In this document: positions 17,879-27,351 of the stretch, piece after piece
How the letters are laid out: every line of letters starts with the position of its first letter
How positions within the stretch are numbered: position 1 is the first letter of the stretch
NCBI RefSeq assembly: GCF_004102045.2
Contig: NZ_CP029684.2
Coordinates: forward strand, 744,001 to 808,000
Direction: 5' to 3'
DNA: 64,000 nucleotides
Origin: Oenococcus sicerae
GTDB lineage: Bacteria > Bacillota > Bacilli > Lactobacillales > Lactobacillaceae
Notes under the pieces: generated by a model
What the model saw: only the letters and a program-made list of their open reading frames with translations
Database searches by the model: none
What the model was told of the DNA's origin: nothing
Program-made: the position numbers and the translations under genes

Positions 17879-19265
17879 AACAAAAATCAATTCAAAACAA
17901 TATGCTAAATTGTTTCTGCTAGAGGCAATTAGTTTTTTGTTGATTTTCTCATTTGTTGGTGCTTATATTTATTTTTCGTATATCAGATCCGTGCAAGATA
18001 ATTCCGATCAGGTTTTAAATAGCATGGTCACTCGTGTCCAAAAAGATTCCGAAACTAATATCAAACAATTGACGATTCCAGGTCCAAACAGCAGCACCAA
18101 AGGCCAAAACAGTCCTTCCAGTGAAGGCAGCGCAAACAAAAATGGTTCATTATCTCGTCCTGAAGGATCTGGACAAGATACGATTTATTTTGATAAAAAT
18201 GGCAATATCGTTAATTTTTATTCACTTGGTCTGAGAATTCAAACCTATGAAAATTTGTACAAAAAAATTTCCGGGAACTTAACCAGTGTCCAGACGATTC
18301 AAATGGGCGGTTCGTATTTTAGAGTCCGCTTAATCAAACTAAAAAAGCCAATGACAGTGGTTTATAACGTGAATACTAGCTTTGGCAAAATTAGGATCAT
18401 GGGCAAGGCGCAATATGCGGCAGTAGTCTACAGCTTGGATTCCGAACGATACAATGTCAGTGCCTTTCGCACAGTTCTTTTTTGGACACTTATGTTTGCT
18501 GCTTTTCTCTCGTTGGTTGTCAGCTGGTTTGTGACCTTGCGAGTGATGAAACCGATCATGCAGTCTTGGAAACAGCAGCAGGATTTTGTTAATAATGCTG
18601 CTCATGAGTTAAGGACGCCGCTGACGATCATTCAAAACAAATTAGAAGATTTGCTTAGACAGCCAACCAAGTCGGTAGCTAGTGTTTCGGAAAACATTGT
18701 TGTTTCCCTTTCTGAAGTTCGTCGCTTAAATCAGTTGACTTCTGACATGCTGACCCTGGCTAAAACTGGCTCTAATATGACTAAGCTTGATCCGAAAACA
18801 GTCAAGATCAACAATTTTATCAAGGAAGTCGTTGAACCATATTCAGAAATTGCTGAAGCGGCAAATAAAAAATTTACAGAAAAAATTAGTGTGAAAGGCA
18901 ATATGACAATTGATACGCGCCGTGTTCATCAATTGATCGTTATCTTGCTTGACAATGCTTTGAAATATACTGATGACAAAGAGTCAATTGAATTAAAAGC
19001 CAGTCGTGACAAAAACAGTCTCGTGATCGAGGTTTCTGATACTGGTCGTGGGATCTCTAATGAAGCCAAAAAACATGTCTTCGATCGTTTCTATCGTGAA
19101 GAGACATCTGGGAATCGTGATACTGGCGGTACAGGTCTCGGTTTATCAATCGCTAAATGGATTATCGATGCCTTCCAGGGCAAGATAACTGTTTCTGACA
19201 ATTCACCGAGAGGAACTATTTTCAAAGTTGTTTTGCCACAATTAAAAATTACGAAGGAAAAATAA
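17871..19265 (+). CDS. CiaH-like sensor histidine kinase
   Basis: A 464-residue membrane kinase. Two membrane helices (about 14-36 and 200-222) enclose an extracytoplasmic domain with a Ser/Gly/Asn-rich stretch near 65-100. HisKA follows with phospho-acceptor His245 in NNAAHELRTPLTI, then HATPase_c with the N-box (ILLDNALKYTDD), DTGRGIS and GGTGLGLSIAKW. It overlaps the regulator gene by eight bases, as in ciaRH operons. The neighbouring amidase and CHAP genes suggest a cell-wall stress circuit, but no CiaR-type direct repeat was recognised nearby. Confidence 0.9.
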   Translation: MNKTKINSKQYAKLFLLEAISFLLIFSFVGAYIYFSYIRSVQDNSDQVLNSMVTRVQKDSETNIKQLTIPGPNSSTKGQNSPSSEGSANKNGSLSRPEGSGQDTIYFDKNGNIVNFYSLGLRIQTYENLYKKISGNLTSVQTIQMGGSYFRVRLIKLKKPMTVVYNVNTSFGKIRIMGKAQYAAVVYSLDSERYNVSAFRTVLFWTLMFAAFLSLVVSWFVTLRVMKPIMQSWKQQQDFVNNAAHELRTPLTIIQNKLEDLLRQPTKSVASVSENIVVSLSEVRRLNQLTSDMLTLAKTGSNMTKLDPKTVKINNFIKEVVEPYSEIAEAANKKFTEKISVKGNMTIDTRRVHQLIVILLDNALKYTDDKESIELKASRDKNSLVIEVSDTGRGISNEAKKHVFDRFYREETSGNRDTGGTGLGLSIAKWIIDAFQGKITVSDNSPRGTIFKVVLPQLKITKEK

Positions 19266-19308
19266 TAAAATACTCATAAAATCCGTACTAATTTATTAGG
19301 AGGATTTT

Positions 19309-20019
19309 ATGAAAGGGATGAAATTTTTATTCTGCGCAGGAATTAGTGCAGTTGCTTATGCATCTGTTGTTAGTATTCGGGCACAAGCGGATGTTTCAAA
19401 TAATGCGGTCGTCAAATATATTCAAGATGGTATTAAAAATAAGTCTTGGCAGCCAACTAGTGAACAGGATCGGCTGCATAAATCAACGATGCTGCCGCAG
19501 AACAAGTATCGTTTTGGCAAAGCAAGACCGGAAGGCATTGTAATTCATGAGACTGCTAATCCAAAATCAACAATTGAGAATGAAATATCGTATATGTATC
19601 AGCATTGGCGGACCGCTTTTGTTCATGATTTTGTTGATGGCCATAAATTAATTGGTGTTGCTGATACGGATTATCAATGTTGGGGCGCTGGTGCAGTTGC
19701 CAACACGCGTTTTATTCAAATTGAACAGCTTGAAGTGCATTCGAAAGATGAGTTTGCGCGTGAACAATTGCACAGTGCCAAGTTTGTTGCTGACCAGTTA
19801 AGTAAATATCGTTTAGGCAACGCTATTAATCGCAAAAGCGTTTGGACACATGCTGATGTTAGTAAGTACTTAGGCGGAACTAATCATAGTGACCCGATTA
19901 ATTATTGGCATAATTCGTCGAAGAACTGGTTTGCCGGAGATTATACGATCAATGATTTTATTTGGCTCGTAAATCAAATTAAAAACAAGACCTTAATGCT
20001 GGGCGTTGTTAAAAAATAA
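19309..20019 (+). CDS. Secreted N-acetylmuramoyl-L-alanine amidase
   Basis: A 236-residue exported amidase_2/PGRP-fold zinc enzyme cleaving the glycan-peptide bond of peptidoglycan. A signal peptide spans about 1-26. The zinc-binding His is in GIVIHETANPKST, and the later part WTHADVSKYLGGTNHSDPINYW supplies the second His and the Asp. This arrangement is common in lactobacillal amidases. No binding repeat follows the catalytic domain. A perfect AGGAGG precedes the ATG. It lies 43 bases after the kinase and ends at a bidirectional terminator. Confidence 0.88.
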   Translation: MKGMKFLFCAGISAVAYASVVSIRAQADVSNNAVVKYIQDGIKNKSWQPTSEQDRLHKSTMLPQNKYRFGKARPEGIVIHETANPKSTIENEISYMYQHWRTAFVHDFVDGHKLIGVADTDYQCWGAGAVANTRFIQIEQLEVHSKDEFAREQLHSAKFVADQLSKYRLGNAINRKSVWTHADVSKYLGGTNHSDPINYWHNSSKNWFAGDYTINDFIWLVNQIKNKTLMLGVVKK

Positions 20020-20050
20020 AAAAGTGTTTCTTTAGTTAGAAACACTTTTT
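20019..20050. terminator. Bidirectional terminator, amidase / PAP2 phosphatase
   Basis: AAAAAGTGTTTCT pairs with AGAAACACTTTTT around a short loop, with T-runs on both strands. Confidence 0.9.
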
Positions 20051-20712
20051 TAGATGGCGTCGTACTGTAAAGCGGCAATTTTATCATGCAGCAGTTTAGC
20101 ATATTTTTCATAAAGCCAGACCCAAAGCGTGACCCAAGCGATGCCAAAGGCAGCTCCCGCAATCACATCACTTAAATAATGATCCTGTAAATACATGACT
20201 GCTTCCAGCAAAAGCAGTCCAAAGGTCAAGGTACCCCAACCGAACCATAGCTGTAGGCTAGGCGAGGAAAGATTTGGCAAAATCAACACAAAAATAATCG
20301 TAATGATAATAAAAGTTGTTAAAGTATGATTCGAAGGAAAAGCATAACCCGAAGCCAAATGTCCCAATGGTCGAGCCCGACCAACAGCTACTTTGAATAT
20401 TTGTCCAGCCGCTAGACCGGTTATATAAGTTGCCAAGACCCAAATAGCTGGAATTCTCAAATTGGAAAAATAAAGAAGTCCAGCAATAACGACGGCATAT
20501 ATAAAAGTAGCCAAAGGTGATCCAAGTGCGGAAATAATTGTCATGAAGGCATCTCCAAAAGAAAAGCTGTCATCCCCTAGCAAACTTGTCAGCCATTTAT
20601 CGATGGAAATGGTAATTCCAAATTTAATGCCAACCAAAATCAGCAGTAGCAGAAAAATGCCGGCTGCAATCAGCCCTGTCTTTTTTAAATATTTTGGCAT
20701 TCTAACAATCAT
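20050..20712 (-). CDS. PAP2-superfamily membrane phosphatase, atypical motif 3
   Basis: A 220-residue membrane protein with about six helices, in the family of undecaprenyl-pyrophosphate and phosphatidate phosphatases. Motif 1 is KVAVGRARP, motif 2 is PSNHT (normally PSGH) and motif 3 contains DHYLSD, with the catalytic His and Asp. The Arg normally six residues before that His is a Val here (AVMYLQDH), which is unusual. The ribosome site is AAGAGG. It could be a divergent lipid phosphatase with reduced or altered activity. Confidence 0.8.
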   Translation of the reverse strand: MIVRMPKYLKKTGLIAAGIFLLLLILVGIKFGITISIDKWLTSLLGDDSFSFGDAFMTIISALGSPLATFIYAVVIAGLLYFSNLRIPAIWVLATYITGLAAGQIFKVAVGRARPLGHLASGYAFPSNHTLTTFIIITIIFVLILPNLSSPSLQLWFGWGTLTFGLLLLEAVMYLQDHYLSDVIAGAAFGIAWVTLWVWLYEKYAKLLHDKIAALQYDAI

Positions 20713-20979
20713 CTTGACCTCTTAATAAAACCTTAATTAGTTCCATTATAACGGAAAAAAGAAATTTCATACTTTTATTACTTTTAACTTGATTATAAAT
20801 AATTTTTCGCGGAATTATGCTTTAATGTTCGGTTATTACGAACGATCAACAATATTATATGGCATAATCACGTATTTTGTGGTAAAAAAATAAAATCACA
20901 AACGTACGATATCATAATTATGGTAGTATTTTCTTAGCCAACTAGGGTGGCAAAAATTTGGAAGAGGGTCAATCTGTTT
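20713..20979. promoter_or_regulatory. Divergent control region, PAP2 / phnD
   Basis: This AT-rich gap contains the hairpin GTTCG-N7-CGAAC (about 20827-20843) and the palindrome CATAATTATG (about 20911-20920), about 60 bases before the phnD ATG. The latter could be an operator. No riboswitch was recognised. Confidence 0.35.
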
Positions 20980-21894
20980 ATGAAAAAATTCGCGCATTCT
21001 GCTGCAGTGTTTGCGATTATTTCAAGTGTCGTGGCAACAACAGCTCCAATTGCTGCTAATGCTGCTCAACCGGCAAATCCAAAAACGATTCGTGTGGGAT
21101 TTGTACCATCGAGTAACGCCACGACTATGGAAGCTCGTGCAAAACCTTTAGGGAAAATGCTCTCGAAGCAATTAGGACAAAAGGTAGTTGTCACTGTTTC
21201 AACTGATTATAATTCAATTGTTGAAGCACTTGGATCTGGCAAGATCGATGTTGGCTTTTTGCCACCTGATGGATACGTTCAAGCGCATAAGCAATATGGT
21301 GCCAAGGTACTTTTGCAGACTGTCCGTAATGGTGTTAATAATGACGGCAGCCTTCAGAAGAAAATGGTTAATTGGTATCGCGCTTTGATTATTGTGCGCA
21401 AGGATTCCAAAGTTAAGTCGGTTAAGGACTTAAAGGGCAAGAATATTGCCGTGCAAGATGTTACTAGTTCTTCGGGATATATTTTTCCGATTTATTATTT
21501 GCAAAAAAAAGGTATCAACGTTGTTAAGAATTCCAATCTTGTGACCGTTAAAGGGCACGACCAAGGTGTTTTGGCAGTTGAGAATAAACAGGCTGATGCT
21601 GCTTTTATTTTCCAGGACGCACGTAACCTAGTTAAAGCAGATGTGCCGAATGTCTTTAAGGACACAAAAATTCTCGCTGAAACGATGAAGATTCCTAACG
21701 ATACAGTCACCGCTAGAAAGACACTTTCCAAGAAGCTGGATACTAAAATCCAAACAGCCTTTATCAAGATCGCTAAGACGAAAAAGGGTGAAAAATTAGT
21801 TGAAAACCTCTATGATATTGCTGGTTTTTCTAAATCAAAAGATGCCAACTTTAAAATTGTTCGCACAGCTGATAAGGCTGTTGTAGGGAAATAG
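20980..21894 (+). CDS. phnD: PhnD-type phosphonate/phosphate ABC substrate-binding protein
   Basis: A periplasmic-binding-like protein of 304 residues. A signal peptide ends at ANAA, then the mature part begins with TIRVGFVPSSNATTMEARAKPLG. The features STDYNSIVEALGSGKIDVGFLPP and the late Ser/Thr-rich VTSSSGYIFPIYYLQKKG match PhnD/PtxB/ThiY-like folds. I chose ATG 20980, with AGAGGG upstream, over a GTG at 20947. No lipobox Cys is present, so membrane tethering is unclear. A terminator follows, which could favour the binding protein over the transporter subunits. Confidence 0.85.
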   Translation: MKKFAHSAAVFAIISSVVATTAPIAANAAQPANPKTIRVGFVPSSNATTMEARAKPLGKMLSKQLGQKVVVTVSTDYNSIVEALGSGKIDVGFLPPDGYVQAHKQYGAKVLLQTVRNGVNNDGSLQKKMVNWYRALIIVRKDSKVKSVKDLKGKNIAVQDVTSSSGYIFPIYYLQKKGINVVKNSNLVTVKGHDQGVLAVENKQADAAFIFQDARNLVKADVPNVFKDTKILAETMKIPNDTVTARKTLSKKLDTKIQTAFIKIAKTKKGEKLVENLYDIAGFSKSKDANFKIVRTADKAVVGK

Positions 21895-21903
21895 CATTTG
21901 TTG

Positions 21904-21933
21904 AAAATTGAGTGTTTTTAGCTCAATTTTTTT
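21904..21933 (+). terminator. Intrinsic terminator between phnD and phnC
   Basis: AAAATTGAG (21904-21912) pairs with CTCAATTTT (21922-21930), followed by T. Partial read-through would lower transporter subunit levels. Confidence 0.8.
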
Positions 21934-21964
21934 CGTACATACTGACTAAATAGAATAAAGAAGA

Positions 21965-22750
21965 ATGATGACTGATACTAATTTGATTGAAATCAAGAAT
22001 GTCAATAAAATCTACGACAACGGAGTCGTTGGTTTGAAGGATATTAATTTAAATGTTAAAAAAGGTGAATTTATTGTGATTGTTGGTTTATCCGGTGCGG
22101 GGAAATCGACACTTTTGCGTTCGATAAATAGACTACATGATGTTAGTTCGGGTGATATTTTGATTGATGGTCAATCCATTCAGAAAGCCACTGGCAAAAA
22201 ACTACGGAGAATGCGCCGTGATGTGGCTATGATTTTTCAGAATTTTAATTTAGTTAAACGAGCATCAGTACGCCGAAATGTCCTTTCTGGTCGAGTTGGT
22301 TATTATGGTTCTTTTAAATCGACTTTAGGTCTTTTTAAAAAAAGCGACGTTGATTTAGCGGTAAAGTCTTTGCAACGAGTTAATTTGGCGGAAAAATTTT
22401 ATGATCGGGCTGATGCACTGTCTGGCGGCCAACAACAACGTGTTGCAATCGCCAGAGCTTTGATGCAGGAACCGAAAATCATGTTGGCTGATGAGCCAAC
22501 CGCCAGTTTGGATCCAGCTACCTCCACTTTGGTCATGGATGACTTGAAATCATTGAACAAAGATTTGGGAATTACGGTTGTAGCGAACCTTCATAATGAA
22601 GGACTAGCATTAAAATATGGTTCTCGCATCATTGGCTTACGGGCTGGCGAATTAGTTTTTGATAAAGCAGTTGAACAAGTTTCGGAAACTGATTTTGATG
22701 AAATTTATGGTCGAACAGGCCAGATAAAAATTAAAGGCGGTAACAAATGA
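21965..22750 (+). CDS. phnC: PhnC-type ABC transporter ATPase
   Basis: A 261-residue ATPase with Walker [19 protein letters not shown]-loop [11 protein letters not shown], signature [15 protein letters not shown], Walker [14 protein letters not shown] and the switch His in ANLHNE. These are characteristic of the phosphonate-type importer family. The start may be ATG 21965 or the adjacent 21968. Its stop overlaps the first permease gene. Confidence 0.92.
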   Translation: MMTDTNLIEIKNVNKIYDNGVVGLKDINLNVKKGEFIVIVGLSGAGKSTLLRSINRLHDVSSGDILIDGQSIQKATGKKLRRMRRDVAMIFQNFNLVKRASVRRNVLSGRVGYYGSFKSTLGLFKKSDVDLAVKSLQRVNLAEKFYDRADALSGGQQQRVAIARALMQEPKIMLADEPTASLDPATSTLVMDDLKSLNKDLGITVVANLHNEGLALKYGSRIIGLRAGELVFDKAVEQVSETDFDEIYGRTGQIKIKGGNK

Positions 22751-23541
22751 TCTCACTGCCAAAAAGAACTGTCGTTGAACGTTTCCATATCAAGGAAATT
22801 GTTTATTTTTTGTTGATCATTTTTTTATTAATGATTTCTTCATTGACAACGGGAACAGTATTAAGCGAGTTTTTTAATCATGATTCTTTAGGACAGTTTG
22901 CAGTTCTCTGGCAAAAAATGTTTCACCCGGCTTGGTCTTATTGGTCTTATGTGGTGAGTCCTTTATTGGATACGATTCGCATGGCTCTAGTTGGGACCTT
23001 ATTAGGGACAATTATTGCGATACCTTTTGCTTTATTGTCAGCCAGTAACATTGTTACCGTTGCTTGGATTCGGGGTGTGGTGCGTATTATTTGTAATCTG
23101 GTGCGAACTTTACCAGATTTGTTATTAGCTGCAGTTTTTACCGCAATTTTAGGTTTTGGACCCTTGGCTGGTGTTGTGACTTTGCTGATTTTTACATTTG
23201 GACAAATGGCAAAGCTAATGTTTGAAGCGATCGAGACAATTGATAAAGGGCCTTTGGAGGCTTTGGAAGCGGTTGGTGCTAACAAACTTCAGATCATTGT
23301 CTTTGCCGTAGTACCACAAATTATGAATACTTTTTTGTCGAACTTTTTATATACTTTCGAGGTTAATGTCCGTGCTTCAACTGTCATTGGTTATGTTGGT
23401 GCGGGTGGAATTGGCCAACTTCTGCAAGTTACGATCAATCAATTTCGTTACGATGAAACAGCTGTTATTATTTTTGTGATTTTGATTGTCGTTGTGGGAA
23501 TTGAGTTTATGAATAATTATTTGCGGGAGAAACTGGCATGA
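22747..23541 (+). CDS. phnE: PhnE-type ABC permease 1
   Basis: A 264-residue permease with about six helices. The cytosolic coupling loop reads [21 protein letters not shown], followed by [19 protein letters not shown], typical of PhnE. It overlaps both neighbours by four bases (ATGA), so translation is coupled. It pairs with the second permease as a likely heterodimer. Confidence 0.9.
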   Translation: MISLPKRTVVERFHIKEIVYFLLIIFLLMISSLTTGTVLSEFFNHDSLGQFAVLWQKMFHPAWSYWSYVVSPLLDTIRMALVGTLLGTIIAIPFALLSASNIVTVAWIRGVVRIICNLVRTLPDLLLAAVFTAILGFGPLAGVVTLLIFTFGQMAKLMFEAIETIDKGPLEALEAVGANKLQIIVFAVVPQIMNTFLSNFLYTFEVNVRASTVIGYVGAGGIGQLLQVTINQFRYDETAVIIFVILIVVVGIEFMNNYLREKLA

Positions 23542-24605
23542 TCAACGTTCCTAAAAAAAGTTTCACTCAACGAATTCGGCCCTATGTTATTGCATTGGTC
23601 ATTATTGCAATTTACGTTTGGGCTTTTGCTGGCATCAAATTTAACGGTATCCAGGAAATGGCTGGTCAGATAACGGCCTCTGTCTGGCATGGCTTGCTAC
23701 ATCCAGATTGGCAATTTGTATCAGCACCGCTGGACCGCTGGTTGAACGCGAATTTTCACATGGGCATTTCATCAAATTTTACTGATGCTGATGGTGAAGA
23801 CTTGGTTGCTAAATTGCTCCAAACAGTTGCGATCGCTTTTCTGGGAACTTTTGTCTCGGCTTTTTTAGCTATTCCGGTCGCCTTTTGGTCAGCTCGTACA
23901 GAAGGCCGCGACAAAACATCTTGGCTGCAGCAGTTTAAGACGATCGCTTATCTTGCTTTGGGCATTTTTACTGTTGTTTTGCTAATTTGGGGATTTCGTC
24001 TTATCTTCGATTTCACAGCGTTTCCAAAAAATCTTTTTATTTTCGCACTGATTCTTTGGTCTTTTGAAGCACTATTAATTCTCGTGAATGCTTTGGTGAA
24101 ACAGCTGACACGACACACGATTTTTCATTCGAAATCTACGAATGGCAAATTTGTTTTAACTTTGATTCGTGTCTTTCCTGAGATCGTGTTAGCACTCATG
24201 TTTATTAAAGCTGTAGGTCCTGGATCGTTTGCAGGTGTTTTAGCTTTGTCCGTTCATTCAGTTGGCATGTTGGGCAAACTTAACGGCGAGGCAATTGAAA
24301 ATCTTGACCGGGGACCTAATGAAGCGATTATTGCTGCTGGGGGCACTCAATTAGACACACTTGTTTATGCGACGCTGCCAAATGCGATGCCCAATTTCTT
24401 AAGCAATACTTTGTACCGTTTTGAGATTTCTGTTCGATCGGCTTCAATTTTGGGCATGGTTGGTGCCGGAGGTATTGGGCAAGATCTTATTTTGAGTACA
24501 CAGGTGCGTGATTGGCCGCGGGCAGGTATTATTTTAATTGGCGTTGTGATCATGGTTACACTGATTGACTTTATTTCGGGACAATTAAGAAAGCGGATTA
24601 TTTGA
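23538..24605 (+). CDS. phnE2: PhnE-type ABC permease 2
   Basis: A 355-residue permease, longer than its partner because of an extra N-terminal region and an insertion near residues 130-200 holding additional helices. The C-terminal half contains NEAIIAAGGTQLDTLVYATLP and [19 protein letters not shown]. Paired, unequal PhnE permeases are common in Firmicutes phosphonate-type importers. No C-P lyase or phosphonatase gene is in the window. Confidence 0.9.
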   Translation: MINVPKKSFTQRIRPYVIALVIIAIYVWAFAGIKFNGIQEMAGQITASVWHGLLHPDWQFVSAPLDRWLNANFHMGISSNFTDADGEDLVAKLLQTVAIAFLGTFVSAFLAIPVAFWSARTEGRDKTSWLQQFKTIAYLALGIFTVVLLIWGFRLIFDFTAFPKNLFIFALILWSFEALLILVNALVKQLTRHTIFHSKSTNGKFVLTLIRVFPEIVLALMFIKAVGPGSFAGVLALSVHSVGMLGKLNGEAIENLDRGPNEAIIAAGGTQLDTLVYATLPNAMPNFLSNTLYRFEISVRSASILGMVGAGGIGQDLILSTQVRDWPRAGIILIGVVIMVTLIDFISGQLRKRII

Positions 24606-24608
24606 TAA

Positions 24609-26171
24609 ATGAAAATTTATTTATTGTCTACTTCGGATGTCCACGGTTATATTGCACCAAGCAATTTTGTGGATCAACAATCTACGTCCTTTGGCTTAGC
24701 AAGAGCCAAAACGTTAATTGATCAATTTCGTGCTGATCATGCCGATGATATTGTCTTGACAATTGAAAACGGTGATTTTATTCAAGGATCGCCATTAACT
24801 AATTATATTGCGCAAAAAAGAACTGATTATGTTGGTTTGTATGAAAAACTAGCTAAAATAGTCGGCTATGACGCACGTGTTTTAGGGAATCATGAATTCA
24901 ATTACGGCAAAGAATATACACAAAGTGCTATTCCAAAAAATGCTGGCGTGCTGGATGCAAATGTTTTTGATCGAAAAGCGCATTTCTATGCTGATCCTTA
25001 CAAAATTTTTGATTTTGGCGCAGTTAAAATTGGTATTCTTGGTCTGACGACTGAATATATTCCACATTGGGAATCAGCCAGCCATTTAATGGGTCTAACT
25101 TTTGAAAATCCTGTGCAGACGGCCGAAAAATATGTGCCGATCATGAAAAAAGCCGGCGCTGATGTGATCGTTGTGGCCTATCATGCTGGTTTTGAGTGTG
25201 ATTTAGATACTGGCCAGGCAACAGAAAAAATAACGGGTGAAAATCGCGGCTATGAACTGTTGCAAAAAGTTTCGGGTATTGATGCTTTAATTACCGGTCA
25301 TCAACACCGGGAATTAGCCCAACTTGTTAAAACGCCATTTGGTTCGATACCGATCACCCAGCCTGGTTATCAGGCGGCTGCCGTTGGTGCAATCAGACTA
25401 GATTTTGATCCCGATTCTAAAAACATTATTCATCGGGATGCCAAACTATTACTTACTGCGAAGTTCCCAGCTGATTCGAGAATCATGGAGAGTTTGTCAA
25501 TTGTTCAACCGGAACTCGATCGTTTTTTAGATGAAAAAATTGGTGAGATCGATCCTGATATGTTGATTCATGACCATTTTAATGCTCGTTTGCACGGCCA
25601 TCCTTATTTGTCATTAGTTAATAAGGTTCAGGCTGAGGCTGTCAATGCAGATATTTCAGCTAATGCTTTATTTTCAAATGCTGTGCTTGGTCTGCCTCAT
25701 GAGACTACGAGACGGGATATTGCGACCAACTACTTATTTCCAAATACAGCTGTAGCGGAGGAGATTACTGGTCAGGATCTATTGAACGCTCTTGAACGAG
25801 CGGCTGAATACTTTGTTTTAAATAAAGATGGCAGTATCTCTGTGTCGGATCGATTTGGCAAACCAATTATCAAGCATTACAATTACGACTATTTTTCTGG
25901 TATTGATTATACTTTCGATTTGAGACAGCCAATTGGATCGCGAGTCAAGGATGTCAGTTATCATGGTCAAGCGATTAAAAAAGATCAGATTTATAGGATC
26001 GCTTTGTCTAATTATCGCAGTTCGGGAGTTGGTGGCTATAGCAGCTATTCGGTCACTAAAATAGTTCAAAGCTCAACCGTCGATATGGTTGATTTATTAA
26101 CTACTTACGTTAGCAATAATTCACCGATTCAGTCTTTTTTGCCAAATAATTTGACAATTATCACTAAATAA
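24609..26171 (+). CDS. Cytosolic 5'-nucleotidase / cyclic-nucleotide phosphodiesterase family metallophosphatase
   Basis: A 520-residue two-domain protein. The N-terminal calcineurin-like metallophosphatase (about 1-290) has LLSTSDVHGYI, ENGDFIQGSP, LGNHEFNYG, VVAYHAGFECD and TGHQHRE. A C-terminal 5'-nucleotidase domain (about 320-500) has ANALFSNAVLG, FPNTAVAEEITGQDL and RSSGVGGY. Related CpdB/UshA/YfkN enzymes are usually exported, but there is no signal peptide here, so it should act in the cytosol. It starts three bases after phnE2, so the importer may supply its substrate or use its product. Confidence 0.87.
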   Translation: MKIYLLSTSDVHGYIAPSNFVDQQSTSFGLARAKTLIDQFRADHADDIVLTIENGDFIQGSPLTNYIAQKRTDYVGLYEKLAKIVGYDARVLGNHEFNYGKEYTQSAIPKNAGVLDANVFDRKAHFYADPYKIFDFGAVKIGILGLTTEYIPHWESASHLMGLTFENPVQTAEKYVPIMKKAGADVIVVAYHAGFECDLDTGQATEKITGENRGYELLQKVSGIDALITGHQHRELAQLVKTPFGSIPITQPGYQAAAVGAIRLDFDPDSKNIIHRDAKLLLTAKFPADSRIMESLSIVQPELDRFLDEKIGEIDPDMLIHDHFNARLHGHPYLSLVNKVQAEAVNADISANALFSNAVLGLPHETTRRDIATNYLFPNTAVAEEITGQDLLNALERAAEYFVLNKDGSISVSDRFGKPIIKHYNYDYFSGIDYTFDLRQPIGSRVKDVSYHGQAIKKDQIYRIALSNYRSSGVGGYSSYSVTKIVQSSTVDMVDLLTTYVSNNSPIQSFLPNNLTIITK

Positions 26172-26179
26172 TTTATTTA

Positions 26180-26195
26180 TAAAGCGCTTACACAT
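26180..26195 (+). promoter_or_regulatory. LacI-family/cre-type operator upstream of the rbsR-like gene
   Basis: The reverse complement is ATGTGTAAGCGCTTTA, with core AAGCGCTT. It overlaps the -35 of the regulator promoter and matches the site before rbsK, so autoregulation and/or CcpA control is likely. Confidence 0.7.
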
Positions 26196-26218
26196 AGAAA
26201 GGCTTTTAATTCTATACT
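26188..26218 (+). promoter_or_regulatory. Promoter of the rbsR-like gene (leaderless)
   Basis: TTACAC (26188-26193), a 19-base spacer and TATACT (26213-26218) end six bases before the ATG. No Shine-Dalgarno sequence is present. Confidence 0.45.
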
Positions 26219-26224
26219 TATTTC

Positions 26225-27232
26225 ATGAGCAAGAAAATAACGATTAAAGAAGTTGCCCACAAGGTAGGCTTATCGATCACTGCTGTTAGCCAGATTTTGA
26301 ACGGTAAAGGCGCGCGTTTTTCCGAAGGCAATATTAAAAAGGTGTTTGCTGCCCGTGATGAATTGCATTATGTGCCAAGTCTTGCAGCTAGAAATCTGAG
26401 CAATAAAACAGATGTGACGATTGGTGTTTTGGTACCAGCCATTTCGAATCCTTTTTTTAGCGAATTTTTACAATCAATCGAAAACTATTCTGATCCAAAA
26501 ACACACGTGATGATGATTGGATTGGATGGCGACAGGGGCCAACTTTATTCTGCGATCGAAGGTTTGCTGTCTCAAGGAATTGACGGTCTCATTGTCGCTG
26601 TTGCAGTTGATGGTTATCCAGAAGTTAATGCCTTATTGAAAGAAAATTTAATTCCATATATCGTTTTAGACCAAAATAATACCAAGGATTCTGATTTTAT
26701 TGCGGCGGATGATTTCCATGGCGGACAGCTGGCTGCCCAGTATTTGTGTTCTTTGGGACACGAAAAAATTAGTATCGTCGCGGCTAATTCGGAAGCAACT
26801 ACTTATAATTTGACGGTTCGTTTGAACGGTTTTTTAGAAACTTGCCGCGATTCAGGTATAAAAAAAGAAAACATTCAAATTATTAAAACCCAGTTCACAA
26901 AACATGGTGGTCAGAAAACAGCAGCTGCCATTATTGCATTTAGACCAACAGCAATTTTTACATTAAGCGATGAACTTGCTATTGGTGTACTAGGCGGACT
27001 CAATGACTATGGTTTCAAAGTCCCGGATGATTTTTCCTTAATTGGATATGACGATACCGATTACGCTGAATTTATGAATCCAAAGCTCACAACTATTAGG
27101 CAGCCAATTCCGCTATTAGCCAAGTACGCGTTAGAAATGCTAAAGAACCGCATGATAAATCCAAAGATTAAAGAACAAATTAGAACGGTCGATGTGGAAT
27201 TGATTATCCGTGATTCATGCAAAAAACGGTAA
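26225..27232 (+). CDS. rbsR: LacI-family regulator, probable ribose repressor
   Basis: A 335-residue LacI/GalR regulator. The N-terminal helix-turn-helix and hinge read TIKEVAHKVGLSITAVSQILNG and YVPSLAARNL. The effector domain is periplasmic-binding-like (IGVLVPAISNPFFSEFL, DGLIVAVAV, SLIGYDDTDYAEFMNPKLTTI). It lies directly before rbsKDACB, and near-identical AAGCGCTT operators stand before both, so it is probably RbsR responding to ribose or a phosphate derivative. The HTH motif has ITAVSQILN where many have VSTVSRVLN, still within the family. Confidence 0.88.
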   Translation: MSKKITIKEVAHKVGLSITAVSQILNGKGARFSEGNIKKVFAARDELHYVPSLAARNLSNKTDVTIGVLVPAISNPFFSEFLQSIENYSDPKTHVMMIGLDGDRGQLYSAIEGLLSQGIDGLIVAVAVDGYPEVNALLKENLIPYIVLDQNNTKDSDFIAADDFHGGQLAAQYLCSLGHEKISIVAANSEATTYNLTVRLNGFLETCRDSGIKKENIQIIKTQFTKHGGQKTAAAIIAFRPTAIFTLSDELAIGVLGGLNDYGFKVPDDFSLIGYDDTDYAEFMNPKLTTIRQPIPLLAKYALEMLKNRMINPKIKEQIRTVDVELIIRDSCKKR

Positions 27233-27245
27233 GATTTGATTTTTT

Positions 27246-27276
27246 TGTAAGCGCTTCCTCATAAATTTGATATAAT
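27246..27276 (+). promoter_or_regulatory. Operator and promoter of the rbs operon
   Basis: TGTAAGCGCTTCCTCA (27246-27261) carries the cre/RbsR core. An extended TGA-TATAAT -10 (27268-27276) follows. The operator covers the -35 position, so binding would block RNA polymerase. Confidence 0.7.
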
Positions 27277-27351
27277 TATCATTGTTGGTAAATCGTTTTA
27301 CTGATAAAAAACAAACAAGTTGGTTGTATTTTTACTTGGTGGGAGGGAATT

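Noticed and set aside
22947-23285. 112-codon minus-strand frame inside phnE
   Set aside because: It is a shadow of the hydrophobic permease codons.
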